Positions 1 to 5,725 of a stretch of DNA of 7,606 bases are shown piece after piece. The stretch lies in contig RFWA01000109.1 in assembly GCA_009922295.1 (NCBI GenBank), forward strand, positions 1 through 7,606. Direction: 5' to 3'. Positions within the stretch are counted from its first letter, which is position 1, and the number at the start of each line of letters is the position of its first letter. The position numbers were made by a program, and so were the translations under genes. The notes beneath the pieces are model-generated. The model searched no databases and had not been told where the DNA came from. It saw only the letters and a program-made list of their open reading frames with translations. Source of the stretch: Betaproteobacteria bacterium (GTDB lineage Bacteria; Pseudomonadota; Gammaproteobacteria; Burkholderiales; Burkholderiaceae_C).

Positions 1-300
1 AGCTATTTGCAAGCCAATGGGGATCAAGTTCCATTGATTGCAGGACAAGCTTATCCACGCGGGCAAATTTTGAAACTGCCGCCTGCCGGCACAGGGCGCA
101 GTTACAGCATTTCCGCGCCCTTTGGTGATGAGTTATTGATTGTCATCACCTCTCCGAAGCAGCTCTTTCCCAAGGGCTATCCGCAAGGGGGCGACCGTGA
201 ATTTTTGAGCATGCTTCGCAGAGTCATTTTGAATCTACCACCGGCTGAGTTGTCTCAATTGACAGTCGCTCTTTTGCCAATTCAAACAATTCCTAGATAA
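1..300 (+). CDS. C-terminal fragment of a DUF4384-like protein (5' end outside window)
   Basis: The frame is open from the first base and ends at TAA 298-300, so only about the last 99 residues are present and the true start lies upstream. The visible part resembles the C-terminal half of DUF4384-type domains: a short beta-rich stretch with a G-Q-x-Y-P segment, then a run close to 'APFGDELLIVITSPKQLFP', which matches the family's usual pattern of a Gly-acid-hydrophobic strand followed by 'SP-x-x-LF'. In other proteins this domain sits at the end of secreted or kinase/caspase-associated proteins; which of these applies cannot be told here. The domain's biochemical function is not established. 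The next gene starts 33 nt downstream on the same strand, so the two may be co-transcribed. Base composition is lower in GC than the genes right of 1430. The domain call rests on pattern memory only and is moderate. Confidence 0.55.
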   Translation, partial: SYLQANGDQVPLIAGQAYPRGQILKLPPAGTGRSYSISAPFGDELLIVITSPKQLFPKGYPQGGDREFLSMLRRVILNLPPAELSQLTVALLPIQTIPR

Positions 301-333
301 TATTGAAATTCTTTCTTTTTTTTGAATCCTCCA

Positions 334-1293
334 ATGAATTTAAAAATAATTAAAGAACTTACTCTTTTGATATTATTTTCTTTGGTTGGAAGTGTATTAG
401 CTCAGACCAATGAAGTAAGTAAAACTCTAAGCGACTCATTTTCTTTAATTAAAGACGAGAATAATGCGTCCGCCTTCAGGCTACAAATGTCTGACGATTC
501 GCCTGATCAATGGGCGAATATGGGGGCGATAGATAAAGCTCATCCCGCATACTCTTATATCGTTCAGAAACTTGGTGGGGATATCATAGCCAAGCATCCA
601 GCAGAGTCGGTGCACGTTGGACTCAGTCAGATGCCCAATAAATCAAAAAAATACATTGCTTGGCTCTATGTGGAAAGACTCACACTGCCGAATACAAAAA
701 CTAGTAATCCTACGATCAGCATTGGAATATTTAATCTGTCTGCTAATAATATATATGTATTCGATCATAACATCCGACCTCTAATTCAATTGCGCCTAAG
801 TGAATATGAGAATTTCCAAAATTTTGATTTGGCACCATATGAACTAGGATCGTTAGGTCGTGCTTTGGGCATTCGTACTTTTCGATGGTTTTGTGGTGCT
901 GGGGGAAGTGTTTGCTCTAATGAGTTGCTAAGACTAGTTACCTTGGAGGTGCCAGCAGTCCGTCAAATCTTTATTGCGCCAGTGGGCTTTTTCGGTAACT
1001 ACGGTGGCGAATGGAATGTCATGGATGACACGCGTCAACATATAGTACAGGAACTTAAGGGCACTGTTAGCGTTGGATCAATTGCGAAAAGTAATCCACC
1101 TAAAATCATTGTCAAAGCACGACTCCATTCAAAATTTTTGAAGCGCACTTTTGTGTTGTCAAAGCGACGAGACGGTTCATTGCATTATGAAACGAAGGAT
1201 AGAGAAATTTTTCCAAAAGTAGATAAATATGAATCTTTAGATGATCCATTTTGGTCAATCAAAACGAAAAATAAGCTGAGTAAAAATAATTAA
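334..1293 (+). CDS. Hypothetical secreted protein with signal peptide
   Basis: A 319-residue protein of unknown family. The ATG at 334 is preferred over the in-frame TTG at 322 because it gives a standard signal peptide: a short basic N-region (Lys4, Lys7), a hydrophobic core at residues 9-22 and a cleavage site V-L-A|Q after residue 23. Neither start has a clear Shine-Dalgarno sequence; the leader is T-rich. The mature part shows no membrane helix, so it is probably periplasmic, or exported further. It contains only two cysteines, about ten residues apart in the motif W-F-C-G-A-G-G-S-V-C, which could form a disulfide in the periplasm. The C-terminus is very basic and ends in Lys-Asn-rich sequence. 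It follows a DUF4384-like gene by 33 nt. Codon use is AT-rich (one sampled line at 661-720 is about 43% GC), unlike the genes to the right, which suggests transfer. I do not recognise a function. Confidence 0.75.
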   Translation: MNLKIIKELTLLILFSLVGSVLAQTNEVSKTLSDSFSLIKDENNASAFRLQMSDDSPDQWANMGAIDKAHPAYSYIVQKLGGDIIAKHPAESVHVGLSQMPNKSKKYIAWLYVERLTLPNTKTSNPTISIGIFNLSANNIYVFDHNIRPLIQLRLSEYENFQNFDLAPYELGSLGRALGIRTFRWFCGAGGSVCSNELLRLVTLEVPAVRQIFIAPVGFFGNYGGEWNVMDDTRQHIVQELKGTVSVGSIAKSNPPKIIVKARLHSKFLKRTFVLSKRRDGSLHYETKDREIFPKVDKYESLDDPFWSIKTKNKLSKNN

Positions 1294-1331
1294 CAGTTCA
1301 ATTTTGTAAGAAAAAAATGACGGTTAATTTT

Positions 1332-1349
1332 GATGCAATCTATTGCAAC
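1332..1349. repeat. Short perfect dyad, possible operator
   Basis: TGCAAT at 1334-1339 and its exact reverse complement ATTGCA at 1342-1347 are separated by two bases, with a further G-C match at 1332/1349 after one mismatch. This is the size of a small dimeric regulator site. It lies about 30 bp upstream of the promoter-like sequence at 1379-1408. A dyad of this length can arise by chance in AT-rich DNA. Confidence 0.25.
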
Positions 1350-1378
1350 CCAATACTTAAATTTAGTCTGTATATGGT

Positions 1379-1408
1379 TTGAATGATAGATAATTTTTCA
1401 ACTATACT
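1379..1408 (+). promoter_or_regulatory. Sigma70-like promoter without an evident gene
   Basis: TTGAAT (1379-1384) and TATACT (1403-1408) are separated by 18 bp; each differs from the sigma70 consensus boxes (TTGACA, TATAAT) at two and one positions respectively. Transcription would start near 1415 and run right into the 3' end of the oppositely oriented PLP-enzyme gene. No open reading frame with a ribosome binding site follows. It could drive an antisense or small RNA, be the remains of a lost gene, or be a chance match in AT-rich DNA. Confidence 0.35.
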
Positions 1409-1518
1409 TAAACAATATCCGAGCCAGCCTCTCTATAACCGAACCGCATGCGCTGCGCAACAAGGTCGGTGCCAGCGCGCCACTGAATATTAACTCTGGG
1501 AAGGGCATATTGGGGCAG

Positions 1519-1532
1519 CGCCTAGATAGGCG
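1519..1532. repeat. Short GC-rich inverted repeat downstream of the PLP-enzyme gene
   Basis: CGCCTA (1519-1524) and TAGGCG (1527-1532) are perfect reverse complements around GA; as RNA this is a 5-bp stem with a 4-nt loop. It lies about 38 nt past the stop codon of the leftward PLP-enzyme gene, where a terminator would be expected. No U-tract follows on the - strand, so it is at best a weak or Rho-assisted terminator. Confidence 0.25.
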
Positions 1533-1569
1533 TCGGTCTGCGCCAGCTTGTACTTTGCGATGGCCGCCC

Positions 1570-2703
1570 TCACCAACCATGCAGTCGTGGCCAGCGGGCC
1601 AGCGTGCCGTCAGGCGCTAGAGCCTGGTAGTGCGGGTACTGGGCGCCGGTGGCGCAGGCGTGGTTGGGCAGGATGCGCAGCTGGGTGCCGACTGGAAAGC
1701 GGGTTGCAATGTCCGCCTCGGGCCTGCCCTGGCGTGACACGATGCCATGCTCCTGGTTGGCGCTGCTCAGCGTATAGCCTGGCAGTAAATGGCCGGCGGT
1801 GTCGCACACTTGGCCATAGCCAAAGTCCTGCTGCTGTTTTTGCGTGCCACGGTCCCGGCTCATGGCCATCCAGCCAGCGTCCACAATGGCCCAGCCCTTG
1901 TCAGCTTGGTGACCTATCACGGTGGTCAGCACGCTCAGGGCGATCTCACTGGCCGTACAGACCCCGATGTTGTGCATGACCAGATCAAAGAACACATAGA
2001 CACCAGCCCGAACCTCAGTCACGCCGTCCAGCCGGTCGGCCGCCAAGGCGGTGGGCGTCGATCCGATGCTCACCACCGGACAAGGCAGGCCAGAGGTGCG
2101 CAGTCGCTCGGCCGCCCGCACGCAGGCAGCGCTTTCTTGCGCCGCCATAGCGGTCAGCGCCTCAGGCGTGTTCAGCTCATAGCTGGAGCCGGCATGCGTC
2201 ATGACGCCGCCCAAGCGCATGCCGCCGTGGTGCAGTGTTCTCGCTACTGTCAGCAAGGCGGGTTCGTCTGGTTTGAGGCCGGAACGGTGGCCGTCGCTGT
2301 CAATCTCAAGCCACACTTCGAACACCTCACCATGCTCGCGACCAAAAGCGACGATGGCGGCGCTGGAGGCCTCGCTGTCCGTGATGATTTTCAGCTGGCA
2401 ACCTTGGCGACGCAGTGCCAGCGCTTGGGGCAACTTGGCCGGTACCATGCCCACCGCATACAGAATGTCATTAAAGCCGTCGGCAAAGAAGGCGTTGGCT
2501 TCTTTGAGGGTGGATACGGTGATGCCCTTTGCGCCTGCCGCTTGCTGAGCCCTGGCCACGGGCGTGCATTTACTGGTTTTGACGTGGGGACGAAAGGCCA
2601 CGCCCAGCCTGTTCATGCGGGCCTGCATGCGCTCGATGTTGGCCTGCATTTGCCGCAGGTCAATCAGGGCGGCGGGGGTGTCAAGGTGGGCGAGGGTGGT
2701 CAA
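1570..2703 (-). CDS. Fold-type III PLP enzyme: D-threonine aldolase / 3-hydroxyaspartate dehydratase family
   Basis: A 377-residue, probably cytoplasmic enzyme, full length for the family (about 375-390). The alanine-racemase-like barrel comes first: 'DTPALID'-type strand near residues 8-15, PHVKTSK with the PLP lysine at Lys42, EIDSDGHRSG at 133-142 (Arg140), THAGSSYE at 169-176 and SIGSTPT further on. The C-terminal beta domain carries the metal site NHAC, with His348 and Cys350. In the family as I recall it, His-x-Cys is seen in D-serine dehydratase and D-threo-3-hydroxyaspartate dehydratase, and His-x-Asp in classical D-threonine aldolase, so a dehydratase is somewhat favoured. BhcC-type 3-hydroxyaspartate aldolase is the alternative. 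The start is TTG: an in-frame TAA lies eight codons upstream of it, and the next ATG would delete the first conserved strand. It is the second gene of a unit with the cyclodeaminase-family gene, 39 nt downstream of that gene's stop. Confidence 0.88.
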   Translation of the reverse strand: MTTLAHLDTPAALIDLRQMQANIERMQARMNRLGVAFRPHVKTSKCTPVARAQQAAGAKGITVSTLKEANAFFADGFNDILYAVGMVPAKLPQALALRRQGCQLKIITDSEASSAAIVAFGREHGEVFEVWLEIDSDGHRSGLKPDEPALLTVARTLHHGGMRLGGVMTHAGSSYELNTPEALTAMAAQESAACVRAAERLRTSGLPCPVVSIGSTPTALAADRLDGVTEVRAGVYVFFDLVMHNIGVCTASEIALSVLTTVIGHQADKGWAIVDAGWMAMSRDRGTQKQQQDFGYGQVCDTAGHLLPGYTLSSANQEHGIVSRQGRPEADIATRFPVGTQLRILPNHACATGAQYPHYQALAPDGTLARWPRLHGW

Positions 2704-2709
2704 GTTGTA

Positions 2710-2713
2710 CTCC
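2710..2713 (-). promoter_or_regulatory. Shine-Dalgarno GGAG supporting the TTG start at 2703
   Basis: On the - strand GGAG sits 6 nt before the TTG at 2703-2701. This is ideal spacing and decides the start of the PLP-enzyme gene, since there is no upstream ATG before the in-frame stop. Confidence 0.6.
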
Positions 2714-2742
2714 GACTGGGAATGTGCTTATGTGTGCTTGTA

Positions 2743-3735
2743 TCACCAGGGCCAGGCCAGGCGGGTGCCGGTACCTGTGGCGAGTGCGCGTTGGTGCAGC
2801 AGGCGAGCCACCGTCAGGTCTTGCAGCGCCAGCCCGGTCATGTCAAACAGGGTGATGTCGGAGTCCGCACGCTGCACCTGTACCTGGTCCGTAAGCACGT
2901 CGCCAAGCGTTGTGGCCAGGGTGCTTGGCGCCCATTGCAGCTCGCCAATCTGACGGGCTTGCGGCAGGTCATCCACAAAAAGGCGGGCCCGGGCCAGCAA
3001 TCCGGCAGGCAACTCCCGTTTGCCGCGGGTGTCGGCACCAACGCATGTCAGGTGCGTGCCGGGTTGTACCGCTTCCAGCGCAAACAGCACACTGGCGCCA
3101 GGGGTAGCGGTGATCACCACGTCACTGTCCGCCACGGCTGCATCGCCATCGGTGGTATGGGCGATGACGCAGGCTGGAAATGCCTTGATGATGGCGGCCT
3201 CAAAGTCAGGCCGGGGCCGCCCGCTCGAGCTCAGGTAATGGATTTGCTGCAGTGTGGGCAGCAGCCGCAAGGCAAAACTCAGCTGTACCCGTGCTTGCAC
3301 ACCAGTGCCAAACACGGTGATGCGTCGGCTGGCCGGCCGGGCGAGTGCCAGCAGGCCCAGGCCTCCCGCCGCCCCGGTGCGCTGGGTGGTCACGGCGTTG
3401 CCGTCGATCATGCACAGCGGCCGGCCCGTGGCAGGGTCGATCAGCAAGATGGTGGCCTGGTGCGGTTCTGCACCAAGTTGTCGGTTACCTGGCCAGAAGC
3501 CGGCCGCCTTGAAGCCCAGCAGCGCTTGCCCAGGCACTGTGCCCGACTTGATGCCGAACACGCCACCCGTGTCGAGCGCCTCGCGCACCACCGGAAATAC
3601 TTGGCCCTCACCGGTGCTGTGCAGCACAAAGGCCTCGCGTACCGCAGCCAGTACGTCGTCGGGCTGCAGCAGGGCGCTCACCTGGTGTTGGTCGAGCAGC
3701 AGCAGTTGGGCATGGTGGGGTAGTTCGGTGGTCAT
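2743..3735 (-). CDS. Ornithine cyclodeaminase / mu-crystallin family protein
   Basis: A 330-residue NAD(P)-dependent enzyme of normal family length. Family landmarks appear in order and with the spacing of Pseudomonas ornithine cyclodeaminase: Arg51 in VVRE, Lys76 in FKAAGFWPGN, TTQRTGAA with Arg119, the dinucleotide motif VFGTGVQA at 141-148, and the catalytic aspartate Asp235 in VGADTRGKRELP. The Lys-Arg distance (43) and Arg-Asp distance (116) equal those of Lys69, Arg112 and Asp228. Members of this family include ornithine cyclodeaminase, alanine dehydrogenase, ketimine reductases and BhcD iminosuccinate reductase, so the substrate cannot be set by family alone. Its partner downstream is a 3-hydroxyaspartate/D-serine-type PLP enzyme, which makes an imino or keto C4 acid an attractive substrate. 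The ATG at 3735 has a weak GGGA about 9 nt upstream. It is divergent from the Mpo1-like gene. Confidence 0.9.
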   Translation of the reverse strand: MTTELPHHAQLLLLDQHQVSALLQPDDVLAAVREAFVLHSTGEGQVFPVVREALDTGGVFGIKSGTVPGQALLGFKAAGFWPGNRQLGAEPHQATILLIDPATGRPLCMIDGNAVTTQRTGAAGGLGLLALARPASRRITVFGTGVQARVQLSFALRLLPTLQQIHYLSSSGRPRPDFEAAIIKAFPACVIAHTTDGDAAVADSDVVITATPGASVLFALEAVQPGTHLTCVGADTRGKRELPAGLLARARLFVDDLPQARQIGELQWAPSTLATTLGDVLTDQVQVQRADSDITLFDMTGLALQDLTVARLLHQRALATGTGTRLAWPW

Positions 3736-3815
3736 GCTGAATTATCCCGTGTTAAAAATGCGGCTACAGTTGCCCAAGCGCCGGTACCGCGGCAGCTTGC
3801 ACAGGAGTGACCACC
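3736..3815. promoter_or_regulatory. Divergent intergenic region between the cyclodeaminase-family and Mpo1-like genes
   Basis: These 80 bases must carry the start signals for both flanking genes unless the genes are read from afar. Facing right, TTATCC (3742-3747) and TACAGT (3765-3770), 17 bp apart, are a weak sigma70-like pair for the Mpo1-like gene. Facing left, a GATAAT sequence (3746-3741) lies only 5 nt before the cyclodeaminase ATG and has no good -35 partner. An 8-bp palindrome, CGGTACCG, is at 3782-3789. None of these is strong. Confidence 0.35.
3803..3807 (+). promoter_or_regulatory. Shine-Dalgarno AGGAG for the Mpo1-like gene
   Basis: AGGAG lies 8 nt before the ATG at 3816 and fixes that start rather than the in-frame GTG at 3807, which overlaps the Shine-Dalgarno itself. 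Such an intact signal in front of a broken gene suggests the damage is recent. Confidence 0.65.
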
Positions 3816-4230
3816 ATGGTTGAAACCCACACACGGCCCATCGATAGCCTGATTGCCACTTACTCAGAGAGCCACTTAAACCCTGTCAACGAGGCCATCC
3901 ACTGCGTGTGTGTGCCAGCCATCGTGTTTGCCTTGCTCGGGCTGTTGTGGGCGTTGCACCCGTTGGTGGCGCTCATGATGGCGCTGGCTTCGCTGGCTTA
4001 CTACCTGTGGCTGTCTCGCTCCTTCGCGGCTGGCATGGTGCTGATGACGGCGGCCATGCTGGGGGTGTTGGTGATGATCCCAGACGCCCAGCGCTTCGCG
4101 GATCGGGCAGTTCATCGGCCACAAGATTGAAGGTAAGAAGCCCTCTTTTTTTGACGACCTGCGCTACCTGTTGATCGGCCCGCTGTTCGTGCTGGCGGTG
4201 TTGTACCGGCGGCTGCGAATCGCCTACTGA
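3816..4230 (+). pseudogene. Mpo1-like / DUF962 membrane protein, frameshifted
   Basis: The first frame (ATG 3816) encodes the N-terminal part of a DUF962/Mpo1-like integral membrane protein: YSESHLNPVNEAIH (His20, His29, a conserved His region), then about three hydrophobic segments to residue 95. After GCG 4098-4100 it leaves the family pattern and stops at 4128-4130. The rest of the family sequence continues in another frame from 4102: IGQFIGHKIEGKKPSFFDDL, a final hydrophobic segment and a C-terminus RRLRIAY ending at TGA 4228-4230. Joined, the two parts give about 138 residues, somewhat shorter than the 150-165 typical of the family, so a short deletion as well as a frameshift is likely. 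The yeast relative Mpo1 is an iron-dependent dioxygenase in alpha-oxidation of 2-hydroxy fatty acids; the bacterial role is uncertain. The truncated first frame would lack the conserved GH motif. A sequencing error could also explain the shift. Confidence 0.8.
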
Positions 4231-4262
4231 GGCGTCAGGCAGATTCCGTCAGGGGCGCCTCA
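4221..4262. terminator. Nested inverted repeats between convergent genes
   Basis: CGCCT (4221-4225) can pair with AGGCG (4230-4234) around a 4-nt loop, and TGAGGCG (4228-4234) can instead pair with CGCCTCA (4256-4262) around 21 nt. They cover the stop codons of the convergent Mpo1-like and ureidoglycolate lyase-like genes, which are only 4 nt apart. A bidirectional transcription stop is plausible, but there is no T-tract on either side. Confidence 0.3.
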
Positions 4263-4888
4263 AGCAAGCAGCCAAATTCCCGAGCGAAATCGACCGATAC
4301 GCGGGCGTGCACGGCGCCTTGCTGGTCAAAAAAGCGCTGTGTACCCTGCATCGTGAAAACGCCCTCGTGCCAGATATTGGGGTGGATGTAGAGGCCCTGG
4401 CTGCCGTCAAATTGAAAGCACACGAAGTGCTCGGGCCGCACCTCGTCGCCGGGCAGAGCCAGCGGCACCATGAAAGGCTGGCGGTCCAAAGGGAAAAACA
4501 GTTGGCCACCGTCCGGGTGGTAGTTGGCATGCCAAAGCAGCATGCGCTGCGGCGGCCGCTGGTGGTTCAAGTCAGCCAGCTCGGGTGCTTGCGCATAGGC
4601 CAGGATGTAGTGCCCGCCGACGGCCTCGTTGCGGCCATAGAGCACGTCGCCCTGCCATTCGCTCACAAATACGCCCCGGGTGGTGCCGGCTTCGTCGCCT
4701 GTTCCTGCATCCACTGGCCGGCGTCCTTGTGCCGGCCAGCGCACAATTTCAACTTGGCATTGGGCTGGATCGTCCACCAAGCGGCCGTAGCCGGCCAGGG
4801 TCTCGGCCGTGGCCTTTACTACCGGCATGCGTAAATGCGCCAGGCCGGCGGGCAAATCGGGGCTAAGGTAATCGATGGGCTGTGTCAT
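4235..4888 (-). CDS. Ureidoglycolate lyase-like protein (AllA superfamily)
   Basis: A 217-residue cytoplasmic protein. Its central and C-terminal part matches the AllA-type cupin barrel: HPDGGQLFFPLDRQPFMV (124-141), then a Phe-rich strand leading to GSQGLYIHPNIWHEGVF (162-178), where His169, Trp173 and His174 match the family's 'QGVNYH..TWH' segment. Ureidoglycolate lyase splits ureidoglycolate, from purine/allantoin breakdown, into glyoxylate and urea. This protein is about 55 residues longer than E. coli AllA and keeps only part of that pattern, so it may act on a different substrate. The ATG at 4888 is chosen because a longer in-frame reading to 4966 would overlap the upstream permease gene with Cys/Thr-rich sequence that looks non-coding. 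It is the last gene of the leftward operon, 13 nt after the permease stop, and has no strong Shine-Dalgarno, so translational coupling is likely. Confidence 0.75.
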   Translation of the reverse strand: MTQPIDYLSPDLPAGLAHLRMPVVKATAETLAGYGRLVDDPAQCQVEIVRWPAQGRRPVDAGTGDEAGTTRGVFVSEWQGDVLYGRNEAVGGHYILAYAQAPELADLNHQRPPQRMLLWHANYHPDGGQLFFPLDRQPFMVPLALPGDEVRPEHFVCFQFDGSQGLYIHPNIWHEGVFTMQGTQRFFDQQGAVHARVSVDFAREFGCLLEAPLTESA

Positions 4889-4901
4889 GGCAGTCCATGT
4901 A

Positions 4902-5720
4902 TCAGTTGGTGGCGCTGAGACCCTTGTAGAGCATGTAAGCGGCCAGCAGGTACAGCACGCTGGCAAACACTCGTTTGAGTTGCTTGACGGGCAGCGTTTG
5001 CGCGGCCCGGGCGCCCAAGGGTGCGGTCAGAACGCTGCAGCTGGCGATCACGCCCAGGGCCGGCAACCAGATATAACCAAAAGAGTAGGGCGGCAGGTTC
5101 TGAAGGCCGATGCCGCTGATGATGTAACCGGCCACGTTGGCCATGGCGATGGGAAAACCCAGTGCCGCCGATGTAGCCACCGCGTTGTGAATCGCCACAT
5201 TGCACCAAGTCATGAAGGGCACGCTGACAAAGGCGCCACCGGCGCCGACCAGCCCCGACAAAAATCCTATCACGCTGCCCGCGCCCAGCAGGCCGCCGGT
5301 TCCCGGCACTTGCCGTGCGGGAGCCGGTTTTTTATCCAAAAACATTTGGGTCGCTGAAAAGCTCACGAAGGCCGCAAAAGACAGGGCCAGCCACGTTCCC
5401 TTCAGGCTTGCAAAGACGCCCAGGCTGGCGATGGCTCCGCCCAGGACAATGCCAGGGGCCAGCCCGCGGACCAGTTCCCAGCGCACATTACCCCGCTTGT
5501 GGTGGGCCCGCACACTGGAGATCGAGGTGAAGATGATGGTAGCCATGGAGGTGGCAATGGCCATCTTGACCGCCAAGCTCTCGCCAGCGCCGCGGTTGGT
5601 CAGCATGATGGTGATAAAGGGCACCATGATCATGCCGCCCCCAATGCCTAGCAGGCCGGCCAGAAACCCGGTTACAAGGCCGAGCAGGGCGAGTTCGACT
5701 ATCAATTGGGTGGCGTGCAT
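4902..5720 (-). CDS. TauE/SafE (TSUP) family permease
   Basis: A 272-residue inner-membrane protein of usual family length, with about eight hydrophobic segments. It shows the family's two-repeat architecture: GLLGIGGGMIMVPF at residues 22-35 in the first half and GLVGAGGAFVSVPF at 156-169 in the second. The basic loop RAHHKRGNVR (71-80) is typical of the cytoplasmic side between helices. Family members carry sulfite, sulfoacetate, taurine-derived or other small organic anions; the substrate cannot be read from sequence. Placed between a ketopantoate reductase-like gene (5-nt gap) and a ureidoglycolate lyase-like gene (13-nt gap), it probably moves a small carboxylate handled by the operon. 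The ATG at 5720 starts just upstream of the first helix. Confidence 0.9.
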   Translation of the reverse strand: MHATQLIVELALLGLVTGFLAGLLGIGGGMIMVPFITIMLTNRGAGESLAVKMAIATSMATIIFTSISSVRAHHKRGNVRWELVRGLAPGIVLGGAIASLGVFASLKGTWLALSFAAFVSFSATQMFLDKKPAPARQVPGTGGLLGAGSVIGFLSGLVGAGGAFVSVPFMTWCNVAIHNAVATSAALGFPIAMANVAGYIISGIGLQNLPPYSFGYIWLPALGVIASCSVLTAPLGARAAQTLPVKQLKRVFASVLYLLAAYMLYKGLSATN

Positions 5721-5725
5721 GCGGC

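Larger units (their letters stand above)
1294..1569. other. Gene-free junction between AT-rich and GC-rich DNA
   Basis: These 276 bases hold no gene I can support. The left half (to about 1420) is AT-rich like the preceding gene; the right half is GC-rich like the following ones. It contains a 6-bp dyad, a promoter-like sequence pointing right and a short inverted repeat near 1525, all listed separately. No T-tract terminator follows the secreted-protein gene. A - strand frame from about 1570 to a TAA at 1490-1492 reads like coding sequence for about 26 residues and may be a gene relic, but it is too short to identify. Confidence 0.6.

Noticed and set aside
1398..1580. A 60-codon - strand frame across the junction
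   Set aside because: It overlaps the end of the PLP-enzyme gene, crosses the composition boundary, has no ribosome site and no recognisable motif.
1789..3723. A 644-codon open frame on the + strand antisense to the PLP-enzyme and cyclodeaminase-family genes
   Set aside because: It is the mirror frame of two well-supported - strand genes in GC-rich DNA, has no family motif, and its composition (many Gly, His, Gln) is typical of antisense reading.
3782..3789. CGGTACCG palindrome as a regulator operator
   Set aside because: Only 8 bp with no extended symmetry; common by chance in GC-rich DNA, so it is mentioned only within the intergenic entry.
4156..4166. T-run CTTTTTTTG as the cause of the frameshift in the Mpo1-like gene
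   Set aside because: The run encodes the in-frame Ser-Phe-Phe of the conserved KKPSFFDD segment; the frame break lies about 50 bases earlier.
4889..4966. A 26-residue N-terminal extension of the ureidoglycolate lyase-like protein
   Set aside because: It would overlap the permease gene by 65 bases and the added residues (Cys/Thr/Pro-rich) look like out-of-frame reading of that gene.
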